Below are positions 39,441 to 51,584 of a stretch of DNA of 64,000 nt, piece after piece (the stretch's first letter is position 1; each line of letters begins with the position of its first letter). This DNA is from Apteryx mantelli. Lineage: Eukaryota; Chordata; Aves; Apterygiformes; Apterygidae. The notes under the pieces were generated by a model. It made no database searches. It had not been told where the DNA came from and saw only the letters and a program-made list of their open reading frames with translations. The position numbers and the translations under genes were made by a program. Location: the NCBI RefSeq assembly GCF_036417845.1, contig NC_089981.1, forward strand, positions 63,577,268 to 63,641,267, written 5' to 3'.

Positions 39441-40169
39441 TTATGGAAGGGAAGGGGAGGGGATTGGAGGGGAAAGGAGCTGCTGATGGTGTCTGTAGCT
39501 GTGTGTTTGAGGGGGTGTTAATGAGGGGACCTGGCTGTGGAGAGCCCCTGGGAGTGAGGAGGGGGACCTACGGTCAGGGGACAAAGAGGGGCTATAGAGG
39601 GGCGAGGACACTGGCGCTGGTGCTGAGGCACTGGAGGAGCCCTGGAAATGGGGTGCCTTGGCAGGGCTGGTGTGACGGGGCAGAGAGCTTGACTTCCCTG
39701 ATGAGTTGTGGTCAGGAGGAGATGTGCAGGCATGGTTAGCTGGTGGGCTGAAGACCAGACCAACCAACTTTACCCAGGCTGGAGTAACAGACTACATCTC
39801 CAACTGTGGAGTCTAAGGATGGAGCTTGCTGCTTTTCAGACGAATGTCGCTAGAGCCATGGTCATGATTTTTAATAACATTCTAAGCAGTTGCTTTGATA
39901 ACAAGCATGACTATGGGAAAAAGAGCTCTCCTGCATTTCCCTGACTCTGACATCTCCTGATCCAGCTGCCACATGCAACCTGCTCCTTGCCCCACTAACA
40001 CTTGCCTTCCGCAGGAACAACTTGGGAGAGCATAAGGTCATTCAGCATCAACCTTATTTACCTGAGCCACCTCCTCCTCCTCTTCTCCAGGAGGGGCAGC
40101 CTTAAACAGCAAGGTAAAATAGGAAAAATATTTAAAAAGCCCAACCTGGTTAGGTAACAAATTCTCCAT
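39441..40169. other. G-rich low-complexity stretch, then plain intergenic DNA
   Basis: From 39441 to about 39640 the + strand is dominated by GGGGA/GAGGGG purine runs, which could form G-quadruplexes. The rest is unremarkable sequence up to the CR1 relic. Open frames on both strands lack known domains. Confidence 0.5.
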
Positions 40170-41962
40170 TGACCTCACAGCTGTGAAGAAATCATACAGG
40201 AGACAAGCAGTAGGTTAGAGCACAAAAGGTGAGTATAAAAGAATGGCAGAGGCATGTAGGAGCATAATCAAAAAGGCCAAGCATAAAATAAGACTGCAAG
40301 TAGGAGGATAATCAAAGGGAACAAGAAATGATTCTATAAATTCATTAGTAGCAAGAGGAAGACTAAGAAAAATATTTGTTCTCTACTCAACTGGGAGAGA
40401 AAATTATTGATAGGTGATAATAGAGAAAGTAGTAACAGTGATAAAGGGGTAAGATCTTGGCATAGAACAGGGAAAGAATATGGCAGAGATCATATTGTTG
40501 AGTTAGATGCATTCAGATTTACTGGGTGTGATGAGCTTCATTGTAACTACTTACAGTTTTGGCTAAGCAGTCTCAGAATCAGTAGTGACTCTTTCAAAAG
40601 CTGTAAAAATGGTTGAGTACAGAAAAAAATGGAATAGGACAGAACAAATGTTCATTTTTAAAAAGTGAAGGAAAAGGTGCTGAGTAATTATGGACCAATC
40701 AGCTTAATTCCTGTTCTCACAAAAACTCTGGAATAAATATAACCAATTTATTTGCAAAGACCAAAGAGAAAATAAGACAGTCAATTGGACTCAGTGTGGA
40801 TTTGTCAAGGATAAATCCTTTTCAGTCCCTCTGATTTCCTATGTCAGGGCAACAGGTCTTGTAGGTAAGAAAGGAGCAGGTGGTGTTGTGTACCTTGACT
40901 TCAGTAGGCCATTTAGATTTAGATATCAAAAGATATCCTCATAAGTAAAGTAGGGAAACATAATTTAGCGGAAACTACTGTAAGGAAGATACAAAATTAG
41001 TTGGAAAATTGTGCTCAGAGAATAGCCCTCAGTGGTTCACTATTAAAATAAAGGATGTATTGAGCAGAGCTCTATAAAGATCTATTCTGGATCTGGTTCT
41101 GTTCAGTGATTTAATTAACAGCATGGATGACAGAATAGAGAATGGGCACATTAGGAAGATACAAACCTGGAAGGCACTTTAAGTACACTGGAGGACAGGC
41201 TCAGCATTCAAAATGATTTTGGCAAATTGGGAAAGTGGTTGAAAAAACATAGATGAAAGTCAATAAGAAACCATGCAAAGAATGTCAGTGATGCAGAAAA
41301 AATGAAATGCATAAACAGGGGTTGGGAAACAACTTGTTAGGCAGCAGTTCTCCCAAAAAGGAGCTAGAGGTTAGAATGGATTACAAGCCAACCCAAAAAT
41401 ATTATGCTCTTGCAAAAAAAGCAAGTCTCCTACTGTGAGGAATAAATAATACATGTCAAGACCTCTGCTAATAATCTTTATCTCTAATTAACATTGATGA
41501 GACTTTAGTTGGTGTTTTGAGCCCAGTTTTGACATTGACCTTCAGGAAAAATGTGGACCCATGGAAAATGTCTGAAAGAGACCCATGAGAATGATCATAG
41601 ATCTAGGAGACACGTCCTGCAAGGAAAGACTGAAAAAGCTGGTGTTGTGTAACTTGAAGAGGGAAGACCGAGAGAGGACAAGAGACCAAAACTTTCAAAA
41701 CTGTTAAAGGGAGAGTGAAAAATCTGTCCTCCATGCTCATGGTAGGTAGGTAAGTCCATACAAAATTTAGGAAGAAAGATCTGGGTTAGACATTATGAGG
41801 AAAATTAATGAAAAGGAGAGAGAGAGAGCAGAGGGGAGACATGGGAAGAGATTGCTTAGGAACTTGTGTCTGTGAAGAATGAGACAGGTATGGCCGATCA
41901 CAGCATGTGGCAGAGAGGAGGAACAGACAGCCTCTGTGAGTCCCTTCCAGTCCTACTTTCCT
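40170..41962 (+). mobile_element. Old CR1 LINE relic, sense, to its 3' end
   Basis: The parts of a sauropsid CR1 appear in order. First comes the pre-RT region (about 40200-40400), then a PDEIH-like segment near 40520-40545 and a NYGPISLIPVL segment (NYRPVSLTSV in the family) near 40690-40720. A VYLDFSR segment (YLDFSKAFD) lies near 40890-40915, and a decayed GPVLF-INS-D segment near 41085-41125. The finger-like C-terminal region follows at about 41560-41740, then the tail ending in a GTCCCTTCCAGTCCTAC-like block at about 41938-41956. Stops and indels interrupt every frame and an internal part has been lost, so the copy is dead. It is the longest repeat in the window. The 5' limit is approximate. 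Confidence 0.78.
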
Positions 41963-44719
41963 CCAGGAGTCTGTCTCCTCATTTCTGCCAGCCGCTGTCT
42001 AACCTCCAGCAATACTGGAGACGGAAGTACACAGAGATGGATGAGGCATAAGGAGGTGCCAGTAGTTCATTGAACACATCACAACTTTCCTCATTAACAC
42101 CCCAGCATACATTTACTGACCAGGAATAGTGACAAAACAGAGACCTAGGAGACAAGTGAATCCTTCAGATGAACAAAGTGATGGCCCATACCATCTTTGG
42201 GGGTCTCTTTAAAAGAAAAGGGCAGACACATGCCATCCAGATCACTGCAGTGCCAGCCCATGACTAGCTAAATGTTGCTGCTAGAGCTAAAACAGCGGCA
42301 TGAGCACTCCTCCTACCTACCACCACGAGATAACTGACCTGACCACTGATACTTCTGCTCCCTGTGAGGAAGTCTAAATCAGGCAAAGACTTGAAGACTT
42401 GCTATGGATTATATAGGTATATTAATAAAGGTTTTTTTCCGCAGCACCTGCTTGGGGAAATCTTGGGAGGCTGGAAAGGTAACAGGCTGGACTGAGTACC
42501 CACCTCAAGCAATACATTTTCAAGTAAAAGTTGGAAATTTTATCTAATAATGCTAAAAAGCTCAGTGGCACCTGAAAGGGCACATGAAGAAAGATTGGAG
42601 AGGGAGAAAATTATTAAGACTACATGTGGGTAGGAAACAATCCCATATTTTGAATCCAGGACTCCTGGCAGCCCCCCAAAAGACAAGTGCCATATGACCA
42701 AATAAGACATTGGAAAAAAGACAGAAATGATTATGAGCTCAGCCATAGCCTCAGTAACCTCTGCCAAAATCTTGACCAATCTCAGTGCCACATAGCAGCT
42801 GCTCAAGGCTGTCCTGCCAATAAGATCTGCTGCACTGCATTTATATGTGATGTTTCACAAGGCAAAGGCAGGTTTCCATAGGATAGCTATGAGTTCCCGG
42901 GCTTGATGGCTGCCACTTCGATGCGTGCCATCTGGGTCAAGTGTTGCCCAACTACCTACCTAGACAGACCCGTTTTTCTTTCAAACCTTTTTGGCTTGAT
43001 TACATATGTCTAACCGAATGCCCAGTGTTGGCCTGACTGGTATGTATCTGGAAATAGAACATGACCATATGTAATTGGGAAAAAAGGAGAAGGAAAGAGA
43101 GGAAAAATTGTAACTGAAAGAAAGAAATTAAAGAAGGAAAATTAATATGATTACCAGAAATGGATTTAGTTAGATTTTAAAGGCAGCATCATAAACAAAA
43201 CATCATGTTTTTAGCATTTATTTGTCCCTTTCTCTCTATTCCCAGCTTCTTTCAGTCTTGATGTTTGTCCTCTGTCATCTTCTTTCTTTGGCCCTCTGCA
43301 TTCCCTTTTTCACACACCCTTACCACTCTCTCAAGAGCACAAAGCCTTTCATACTTTCTTCTGGGATGAGAGATGGATCACAAGAAGGATTGTAGAATAG
43401 GGTCCCTTGGCCAGGTGGGCTTTGGGCTTAAATTTGCTATATTTGAGATTAAAGGTGAACCCATTCCCAGGCTCCATCTTGCTTCAGACTGCTGTTAGCA
43501 GCTCACTCTTGTATCCTAGTGTTGGTGCTGACTCTCACTTTGTGTTGTCTGCCAAGCCAGGATACTAGCTCAGATCTTCAAAGCTCTCTCAAAGTCAGTT
43601 ACGTCTGAGTCTGCATTTTCATCACGACCCACCTGCTCCTTTGGGAAAACTCAGTTGACTAAGTCCATGATGAAGTGAGTGAAACTGGAGATGAAATGGA
43701 GATAAATGTCAAGGAGGTTTGGCTACTGAATAAGTTTACAGAGGAAATACACTACTCCAAACTGGATATATTTAGGACACACAGCAGTGCTCCCTTTCTT
43801 AAGAAGCTTTTCCACTGTAACAGAAAAGAGGGTTTAATGTTATAACATATAATTAAAAATAAAAAATACAATAGTCCCTTATTGACAGGCTAGTGGGTAC
43901 ATGGAATTAGCAGCAGGCAAAATGGTTTAATGGTCACAAGGAAAAAATGGCATGAGACCCTAAGATATGCAGCAGCCCCCAGTATGTCTAAGGAAGAGCC
44001 ATTTCAAGAAAGACACAGAGTGGACAAAGGATTGCAGGAAAACATGTCAGGGAGGCTGGCAAGGGGCTGAGGAGGGGGGACAAGAGGTGGTACACAGTGT
44101 AGGCATTTGCCTCGGCGCAGATGCCTTCAGCAGGACCTGTCAGAGTGGGGGATGGAGGTATCAGCAGCATGGCACTGCTCCTGTAACTGCCATCACACTG
44201 GTGGTCACCACCAGGAGAAGGACAAGCCTGCAAGAGGGAAAATGTCCGATCTTCTGTTAAATATCCCCCATGAGAGAGCTCCCAAAGTCATACCTGTTCC
44301 TCCAGGGAAATGTCTACAGCCTAATGTCAGCCTCTCACACTGCTTACTTTTATCCCACACACTTGTGATAACCATCTCACTTAGTGACTACCACTCATGC
44401 TCCTAGTGCTAGCCCAAATCTTTAGTCTTCTTCATCAGATTTTTTATCTTTTGATAGCTGAGGGATTATATTCCCCTCCCCTTAGTTACTGCTTAAGCAA
44501 GTCAGGCATATCCATGAATGGCTCACAGACCAGTCCTGCAAACTCCCAGTCATTTTCTTTCCTCTTCTATATGATCCATGCTTTTTGTCATATTTTCTTA
44601 ATAAATAAATATGCAAAGCTGCACAGAAAATTTCAGTCTTAACCCAGCCATACACCAGTATTGTATTAATTGGCTGCTCCACAGTGTCATATTTCTGAGT
44701 GTGGAGCTGTATCAACCCT
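41963..44719. other. Intergenic, no gene recognised
   Basis: AT-rich to moderate-GC sequence without a recognisable gene. I see no confident repeat family here. Confidence 0.5.
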
Positions 44720-45080
44720 GTTTAGAGCTGTGTTGTATTGGAAATACACATTGTTATTGCTCCAAATTGCATTATTTTCAGCCATTCTGATTGTCCAGCT
44801 GCCTGTCTCTCAGATGTATTTTTGGCTCTGGGATTTTTTTCCCTACTCTAGTTTGCTGAGTTTGCTCTGATTTATGTTCCCTTCTCTGCAAGATTCTGGT
44901 TCTCTCCTCCCTGATGGGCAAAACCTTTCCCAACTCAGTATTATCTGTAAGTGACATTAATATGCAGCTTGATCTCCTTTCTCGATCATTTCTGAAGATA
45001 TTAAGAAGGGCAGATTTAAACAGCACTCTCTGGAGAACTTCTGTCCTGGTCTGACAGTTGCACTCAGAACCTATTATTTA
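44720..45080 (-). mobile_element. Possible antisense LINE relic
   Basis: Around 44935-45045 the sequence resembles the antisense CR1/L3 block that normally reads 'attatctgcaaat' then 'aagatgttaaacag' then the region before the RT fingers. The match is patchy and the boundaries are guesses. It could instead be unrelated AT-rich DNA. Confidence 0.35.
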
Positions 45081-46680
45081 CAGTTGTCTGGCTGCAGTCT
45101 CATTTTCATTGATAACTTCTATCTAAAAATTCAGAATAATTTTTGCTGGGGTGATTTCATGTTTTGCTAATTAGAACCTCAAGAACAGACTTGGAAGGGG
45201 AATTTACTATAAAAACAATAAAATAACTAACAAAATGAAACACAGAACACTGGGCAAGAAGATCACTCAAGCCAGTTTCATTTCATTTGGATTGTGTCCT
45301 CTGCAATCCAGCCTGAATTTATTTTGACAGACAGTCTTGTAAGCAGTTTTCCTACAAGTTGAAGGCATTTGTGGTGTTCCCTTCCCCTAACAGTTCCATC
45401 ATGCTAAGACAATTCAAGTATGCCCAGCAAAATTCCTTCTTTTGGGAGAGTGATGGAAATAAGTTTTTTGCCATAGCAATTGAGTCTAGTATTCTTTCCC
45501 CCTTTTTGAAGATAAATGCATCTATCATACTTCTTTCTATAGCATGTACCTCTGTGACACCAACATGTAGCAGAAAAATAATACAACCACAGCCTGAAAT
45601 AAGAACTTCTTTTTAATACTCACCATCACTCTGGGGCAGAGGAATATACATTTGTGTGTGTGCAGTTCCCGTGCCGTTTCTGCAAAAGCAGAACAATACC
45701 TTGTCTCTCTTAGAGTGGGATCCTTCTTACTTAACTTTAGATGTCTACATCTGAGCTAGTCATGGGCTCCTTTTATAGTCAATACCAATCTCATCAATAA
45801 AACCAATGGAGAGGGGATTCCTTTAACCCAGTGTAGGCAACTATTTCAGGACAAGATGATGTCCCCTTGGCTCCATTGACCCTATTGACTAGATCTAACT
45901 AGAAAGGGAATTTTCTTGCATGAAGACCCCTATGTTTTAGGCATTCATGCTGGGTCTGATGATTCCCATTGATGTATTCTGTTCTCTCTCTAGACATTAT
46001 TTGACTCTTGACTCCAGATGCACATCTGCTCGTGCTGATAATTCCCATATAGATGACAATAAATAGGAATTTTTGGATGTTTTTCCCTATTCCTGCTGAT
46101 AAAATATTTTAGTCCAGATCATCTGTGGTGCTCAGCTATTACCTTTGATCATGAAGGTTATCAATCCAGTCTACAAACTAAGTTTGTCCCCTGTAGCATG
46201 AATTCAGGTTTGAGGACAAGCAAGGAGGATTTTGACCATGTCTATCAAAGAGTACAGAGGCATTTTTTAAGAGTAAGAAGTAGCCCACAGGATTAAGATT
46301 AGGCCTGCACAGTGCACTAGACCTGGCACCTGGCTGGTGTTCATCTGCTGGCTGGAATCAGAGGCAGAGAGAGCTGTTGGCCCCCCGGCTGGCACAGTTG
46401 CACGAGGCTTCTCCGCCAGGGCCCAGGCAGTTCCCGAGGCTGCGGACTGCATCCTGCCCCGCTGTTCACTCCTGCTCCCGTGCCACTGTCCCCTGTCCTC
46501 TCCTCTGGGCCAGCGCGGTGCTGTGGGGTCGCACTGTAAATCAGGGCAGTGGAATGATCTGGGCTAGAAATAACCTTTTTCGCGTGGGGGGGAAGGGGTG
46601 TCTTCAGCAGCTGATTCACCCACTGTCTTCACCCTGGAGAGACACAGTGTTCGATACAGCTTGGGCCCTTGGGTCAAGAG
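45081..46680. other. Intergenic, with a GC-rich patch at its right end
   Basis: AT-rich DNA without a recognised gene, rising in GC from about 46330 to 46600 just before the next candidate enhancer. Open frames in the GC-rich patch occur on both strands and have no domain. Confidence 0.45.
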
Positions 46681-46689
46681 GGAGGATTC

Positions 46690-46960
46690 GGTCTTGATGC
46701 CCTCTTATATGCATGTTAATATCCAGCACACAACATCCAAATATCCAGAGCATCTCCCCTCACACCTGAGTCCTCCCAGGGAGCAAAGGCAGCTCTTGGA
46801 GACTCCTCATTAGGTCACTGGCCTCGGGAGCCGAGCGCTCCCTTCCCCCTGCCATACACAACTGTTCCTCATTTACATAAATTATCTGTATTCAATTATC
46901 TGTCCAGATGTCCGAATTGTGCCACCAATGATCTGTGAATGAATTAAAAATGGAATATAA
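46690..46960. promoter_or_regulatory. Candidate VSX2 enhancer, about 14.7 kb upstream, POU site
   Basis: A POU/octamer-like composite TATGCATGTTAATAT lies at 46708-46722. About 150 bp later come ATTTACATAAATTATC (about 46870-46885), CAATTATC (46893-46900) and an E-box CAGATG (46905-46910). From memory, a POU-dependent Chx10 enhancer for progenitors and bipolar cells was described about 17 kb upstream in mouse, and this element is the best candidate for its counterpart. Orthology has not been checked by alignment. Confidence 0.55.
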
Positions 46961-47080
46961 TTTAATAATAACTGATTAGAAGGAGATTAGTTGTTATATA
47001 AAAAGGAAAAACCAAGAGATAGCTAGTTGCCCTTAATCTGAGCCAATCCACAGTAATTATAGAAATAGTCTTGCTTGGTC

Positions 47081-47236
47081 CCTTTCCCCATTTCTCTTCT
47101 TCTCCCCTGTTTTCTCTCTGTCTCCTTTTCCTTTTTCTGTCTGTCCTTTCTTTCCTCACTCTCTCTCTCCCTTCTCTTCTTCTTTTTTACGTTGTCTCTG
47201 TCCCTCCTGTATCTTCTCTCCACTTTCTCTTCCTGA
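47081..47236. repeat. Polypyrimidine tract (C/T-rich, about 155 bp)
   Basis: The + strand is almost only C and T, with mixed CTCT, TTCC and TTTT runs and few purines. Such mirror-like polypyrimidine tracts can form triplex (H-) DNA. The open frames here are composition artefacts. Confidence 0.8.
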
Positions 47237-47249
47237 TTATACATACCTA

Positions 47250-47420
47250 TGTCAACAGAGTTAAAGCCCCTCCAGCTGCTGATACACCCATGTAACTGTG
47301 GATGTTCTGGCAGGGTCCAACCAATAAGAGCTTTTGGCTGCATTAATGTCTGTCTTTCAAGCCATTTAATGATGTCGCTTTATACTCTCACTTTTCTGTT
47401 AATTAAGTTTGGAATCTGCC
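47250..47420. promoter_or_regulatory. Candidate regulatory element with TAAT sites
   Basis: A CCAAT-type motif lies near 47320-47325. The palindrome CATTAATG is at 47341-47348, TTTAATGATG near 47364-47373 and TTAATTAA at 47399-47406. It sits directly after the polypyrimidine tract and may be part of the same regulatory block as the element at 46690-46960. Confidence 0.4.
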
Positions 47421-50400
47421 TTTTCTCTTGGTTACTAATCCAGACTTTTTTCAGGTTTCCCTCTCGATGTCTTTTGGAGTCATGCAGAGCAGTTTCTACG
47501 TTGTACTGGATGTAATAAAATCAGAAGCAGTGCGTAGCCTCTGGCTCCTCGTCTCGCACCAGGAAGAACCGGCGGCCAGTCCCCGAGCCCCCGTGGTGAC
47601 AATGTGGCATCCCTGGAAAAGTGTGCCCAGATTTTCTGGGAAACTTGTCACAGTTTTATTTTCCAGTGATCTCCTCTTCTCTCTCAAGCTTCCAGCCATA
47701 ATATCCCAGAGTTGGGCTGAAAGAGGGAGCGCAGCACCTGTCTAGGTATTGGGGATAGAAAAAATTGGAGAGAAAATTACAAACCCTTGTGCTCTGTGGG
47801 GGTCTCTCCATCTCCTTTCCTGTCCTCCACCTTGTCTAACAGAGGTCCCTCCCTCCCACCCAGGTGTGACCTACCTGTATCAGCTAGGGCTCCTGGTGTG
47901 AGCCTCCATGCCTCACAGTGATTTGCAATGGCATCAAGCTGTATAAATAAAAACTGGTATTAGTTTGTTTTCTAGTCCCCCAGTAAATTAGAACAAGGGG
48001 AAAAAAAAAATCACTTGCTGATGTTCACTGCTAAGCTGGAGTAGACTGTTTATTTCAAGTAATTCCAAAACATGATTTTGAAGCTATTAGTTAACAAGAA
48101 GTCAAATTTACCCCCTAGCATGGAAATTGCTAGATATACATAATGGTGATTAAGGATATGGCTTTAGAGGAACACTCTTCTTATTTTACAGGAAAAGAGA
48201 GGCTGAAAAGTAAAATATATTCAGTATCATGGACTCATTTACCCGTACCAAGGTATAGGATATTTAAAAACTTCAATGTCTTGGCTCACTATGCAAACTA
48301 TGCACACTTCCCTGCCACCCTGTTTCTCAGTTAAAAGCTCTGCTGCTCCTCTGGACATTGCCCTGAAGAGCACTGCTCATGCTGGCAGGTTGAGTTCCCC
48401 GCTTCCACATCACTGAGCCAGGGGAAATCTGCAGTACACATACTCCTCCCTCCAAAACCGGTCTGTAAACAGCTGCTAAATTTCTCCGGGACAGCTATAG
48501 AGTTTAGAAAGTCAACTGAAGTGACTCCCGTGGGCCTCCAGCCCCAATTTAAGTTCAGGCTCCCAAGCTGTTCTGGTGCGAAGATCTGGTCCGTATCACT
48601 GGGACTGGTGAGAGCAGGTTCAGGTCAGCAGCACTCGCACAGGAGCCTGAGGCTGAGATCTTGCCTTCATCGCTGGGGGGAGCTCTGAAGACCAAGAATG
48701 GCTCTGGCTCCCCAAACTTCAGGTGCAAGTGTGTTGTGTTGTGCATGGAAGTACTCTGCACACAGTATTAACCAAAAACATCTATCTGATGTATTTAATT
48801 TAGACTTTTATTCTGTGTTCATTACCATGGCATCTGAGCATCCTATGGATGTAATTCAGTACAAAGCATTTTATATAAATAACACTTTGTATGTTATCTT
48901 CTACACCACCTAGTCAAAGAAAACAGGACATTTCCTTTGGCTGTATGTCTATCAGTTCTCTGTCTTTTTAATTATTACAGACTTCCTCAGCTTAGATTAG
49001 CTGCACCAACAATCAGCCAACATTTCACAAAACAAGGATCAAAAACATTAGCATCAAAAATAATACAACCATTTAAAACAAAAAGAAATAGATCACTATA
49101 AAATGTGGAATTTTGATTAAGCGCTCATCCATTTCTTTTCATTAGTACAAATGTAAATGTGAAGATTTACTTTGTCATTCTGGTAACATATGATCTGGCT
49201 CAATTATCTTGTTGTTATTCCTCTGTAAAATACACCCTGTCCTTCAAACATATTTGTGTAGGTTTTTTCACGTGAGCTAGTCTGTATAAGTGCTGTAAGT
49301 ATGAGGTCCTTATTTATGCCCTGTTTAGTCAGTAACCCTAGGATGGAGTGTCTGTTGCAAAAGATGATGATCAAGATTTCATTTAGGTAATGTGTCCCCT
49401 TTACAAGTTTTGCTACAAAAAAAATAATACCTTGATCGTAATTTCCATGTTGTTGCCAAATTTTGTGGTGTTACCATGCATCTTGCTTTATTCTGGTTTT
49501 CAAGAAGATCCAGCTCTTCAAATCAAGAGATCACAAGAGAATTTCAACTTTTATTAAAAAGTGTCTGCCATCACTGTTGCAAAAGAAGACTTGACAACAC
49601 AAACCAAATGCATCCTAATGTTCAAAAAAGGAGCTTGATATGTTATTTAAAGCCTTTCATAATTTTCATTTTTTATGGACCTAATTCACAAACTTTGGAT
49701 TCTTGGGGTTTTGCAGTAAGCACTTTTATATTTTGGTAATTAAAATGTTAGCATTCTGCAGCTAGAAGATATGTTCTGCAGACTTTGAAGGATGTTATTT
49801 ACATATGATTTGTCTTTGATAGTCTTATTTTTTTTGAGTAATACTTTACTCACAAGCAGTTCCACTAGCTTCTATGAATATTTTTCAACATGATAATTTG
49901 AAAAGAGGTAGCAAATCTGCCCCTTAGGTTAATGCAAGACAAGTCATAGTTACTGAAGGTATATTAATGCTTTATATTTTGAAACAAGTGATTTATTCCA
50001 TTTTCTAAATCCATTTCTGAAACCCACATGAAAGTACTATGCACCTTGGTATCTCTGTTGCGGAGATTCAAAGTTAAAGAGATTACCGAAATGTTTCCCT
50101 AATGTTAATTTTCTCAGGTTTAGATTTATGTTAGAGGATGTGTGAACTGGAAGCATAATCAAACCCTTAACACACATTACCTTCTCGTTCTCCTTTTTTT
50201 GTATTGTTTCCATCACAGTTTTGGTATGTGCTTTCCTAATGATTATTAACCTCTGGAGGAACCTGAGTTTGAAGCTGTTTTTGCTGATGGTTGTTATAGA
50301 GGTTTTCTGGGAAAGATTGTTCAATTACAATAAATCTAAGAACATATCACAATGCCCTTAGCTACATTTAGCTTTATTTTTCAGTGTAGGTTTCATCAGG

Positions 50401-50929
50401 AGTCTGAAGATGAAGGGCATGACTGTGACATGAGCAGAGGGACCAGAAGCTCTGCAGCCCAGTCCTACCCTAACTTTGTAAGAGGACGGTGGTTTTTATT
50501 AAGCCAAAACCAGTTCACTTCTGTGGTCCTCCTGGTGTGCAGGGCCGTCTCCTGCTGACCACCTTGCATGCCCTGTGGGAGAGGCAGCGTGTCCATCCTG
50601 CGCTGGTGGTATCACTCAGCCTGCTGAGGACCCTGAGGAGCAAGCACTGCTTTCCTTCCAGGGCTTTGAAGCACCCTAGTTCAATTTAAATAACGTCGGT
50701 ATCATTTTAACCCATTCCCACCTAACAAACACGTCACATCCTGGCCCACTCCCTTCACCAGGAGTCACCAGCCTTGCGGGGAGCTCCCTCCTGGTGAGGG
50801 AGAGGGAGGGTTATTTCTGAAAGTACAGACACCAGAAATGGACACAATATTAATCTATTATGGTCTCGGGATGCCAATACCATTCCCATCCTGATATTTA
50901 ATGTTTTCTTGCCTATATACACCCCAATT
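47421..50929. other. Intergenic, no gene recognised
   Basis: Largely AT-rich DNA with many short open frames and no domain. Nothing else supported. Confidence 0.5.
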
Positions 50930-51440
50930 GCACAGGTCTGATAGGGCAGATTACAACAAAAATCCGTGATCAGTTTTTATTATCTGTCACATCTCCATGC
51001 CCTCCTCAGAGCTACTCCTTCCCATGATAGCATCCCCCATCCTGTGACCTTCATTTTCTGTTCTGAGATATATGATCTTGCATTTGGCTATATTAAAATC
51101 ACATATTGTTCATATGAGCAAAGCCTGCCAAGTGATCCAGATTGCTCGGTGTAACTGACCTGCTCCCATCATTATTTATCATTCCACCAATTTTTATGTC
51201 AACTAGAAATCATTATATATTTATATTTTCTTCCAATCACTACAAAGATATTACGTAGTATGGACCAAGAAATGATCTCTAGGCAACCCACCTTCAAAAC
51301 TTCTCTCCTGGTGGATGATTCCACATTCCATTTTTGAAAACAACTAACCAGTCAGTTTTTAATTCATTTTAATTCATTTAATATGTGCAATTCTGATTTT
51401 ATGTCAGACTAATTTTTTAACGAGAAGGTCAGGCGGTGCC
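50930..51440 (-). mobile_element. Ancient amniote interspersed repeat, antisense, LINE-like
   Basis: From about 51060 to 51440 the text follows a widespread sauropsid repeat that I recall in antisense. It has a 'ctatattaaaatcacat-ttgttca' block, then 'gatccagat-gctc', then 'cattatttatcattccaccaattttt', then 'gtcagtttttaattcatttaat', and ends in 'ttttttaac-agaaggtcaggcggtgcca'. I place it with CR1/L3-like elements, but the family could differ. Confidence 0.6.
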
Positions 51441-51584
51441 AAGTGAAGGGCTAAACTGACACCTAAACACATTGCGATAAACAGCCACCTTTACCGACTG
51501 GCTTTGTAATAGCGTCAAAAATGATACGGAGCCTGTTTGGCAAGAAGTGTTTTCCCTGAAACCAAAGTGATTGCAACAGCTAGC

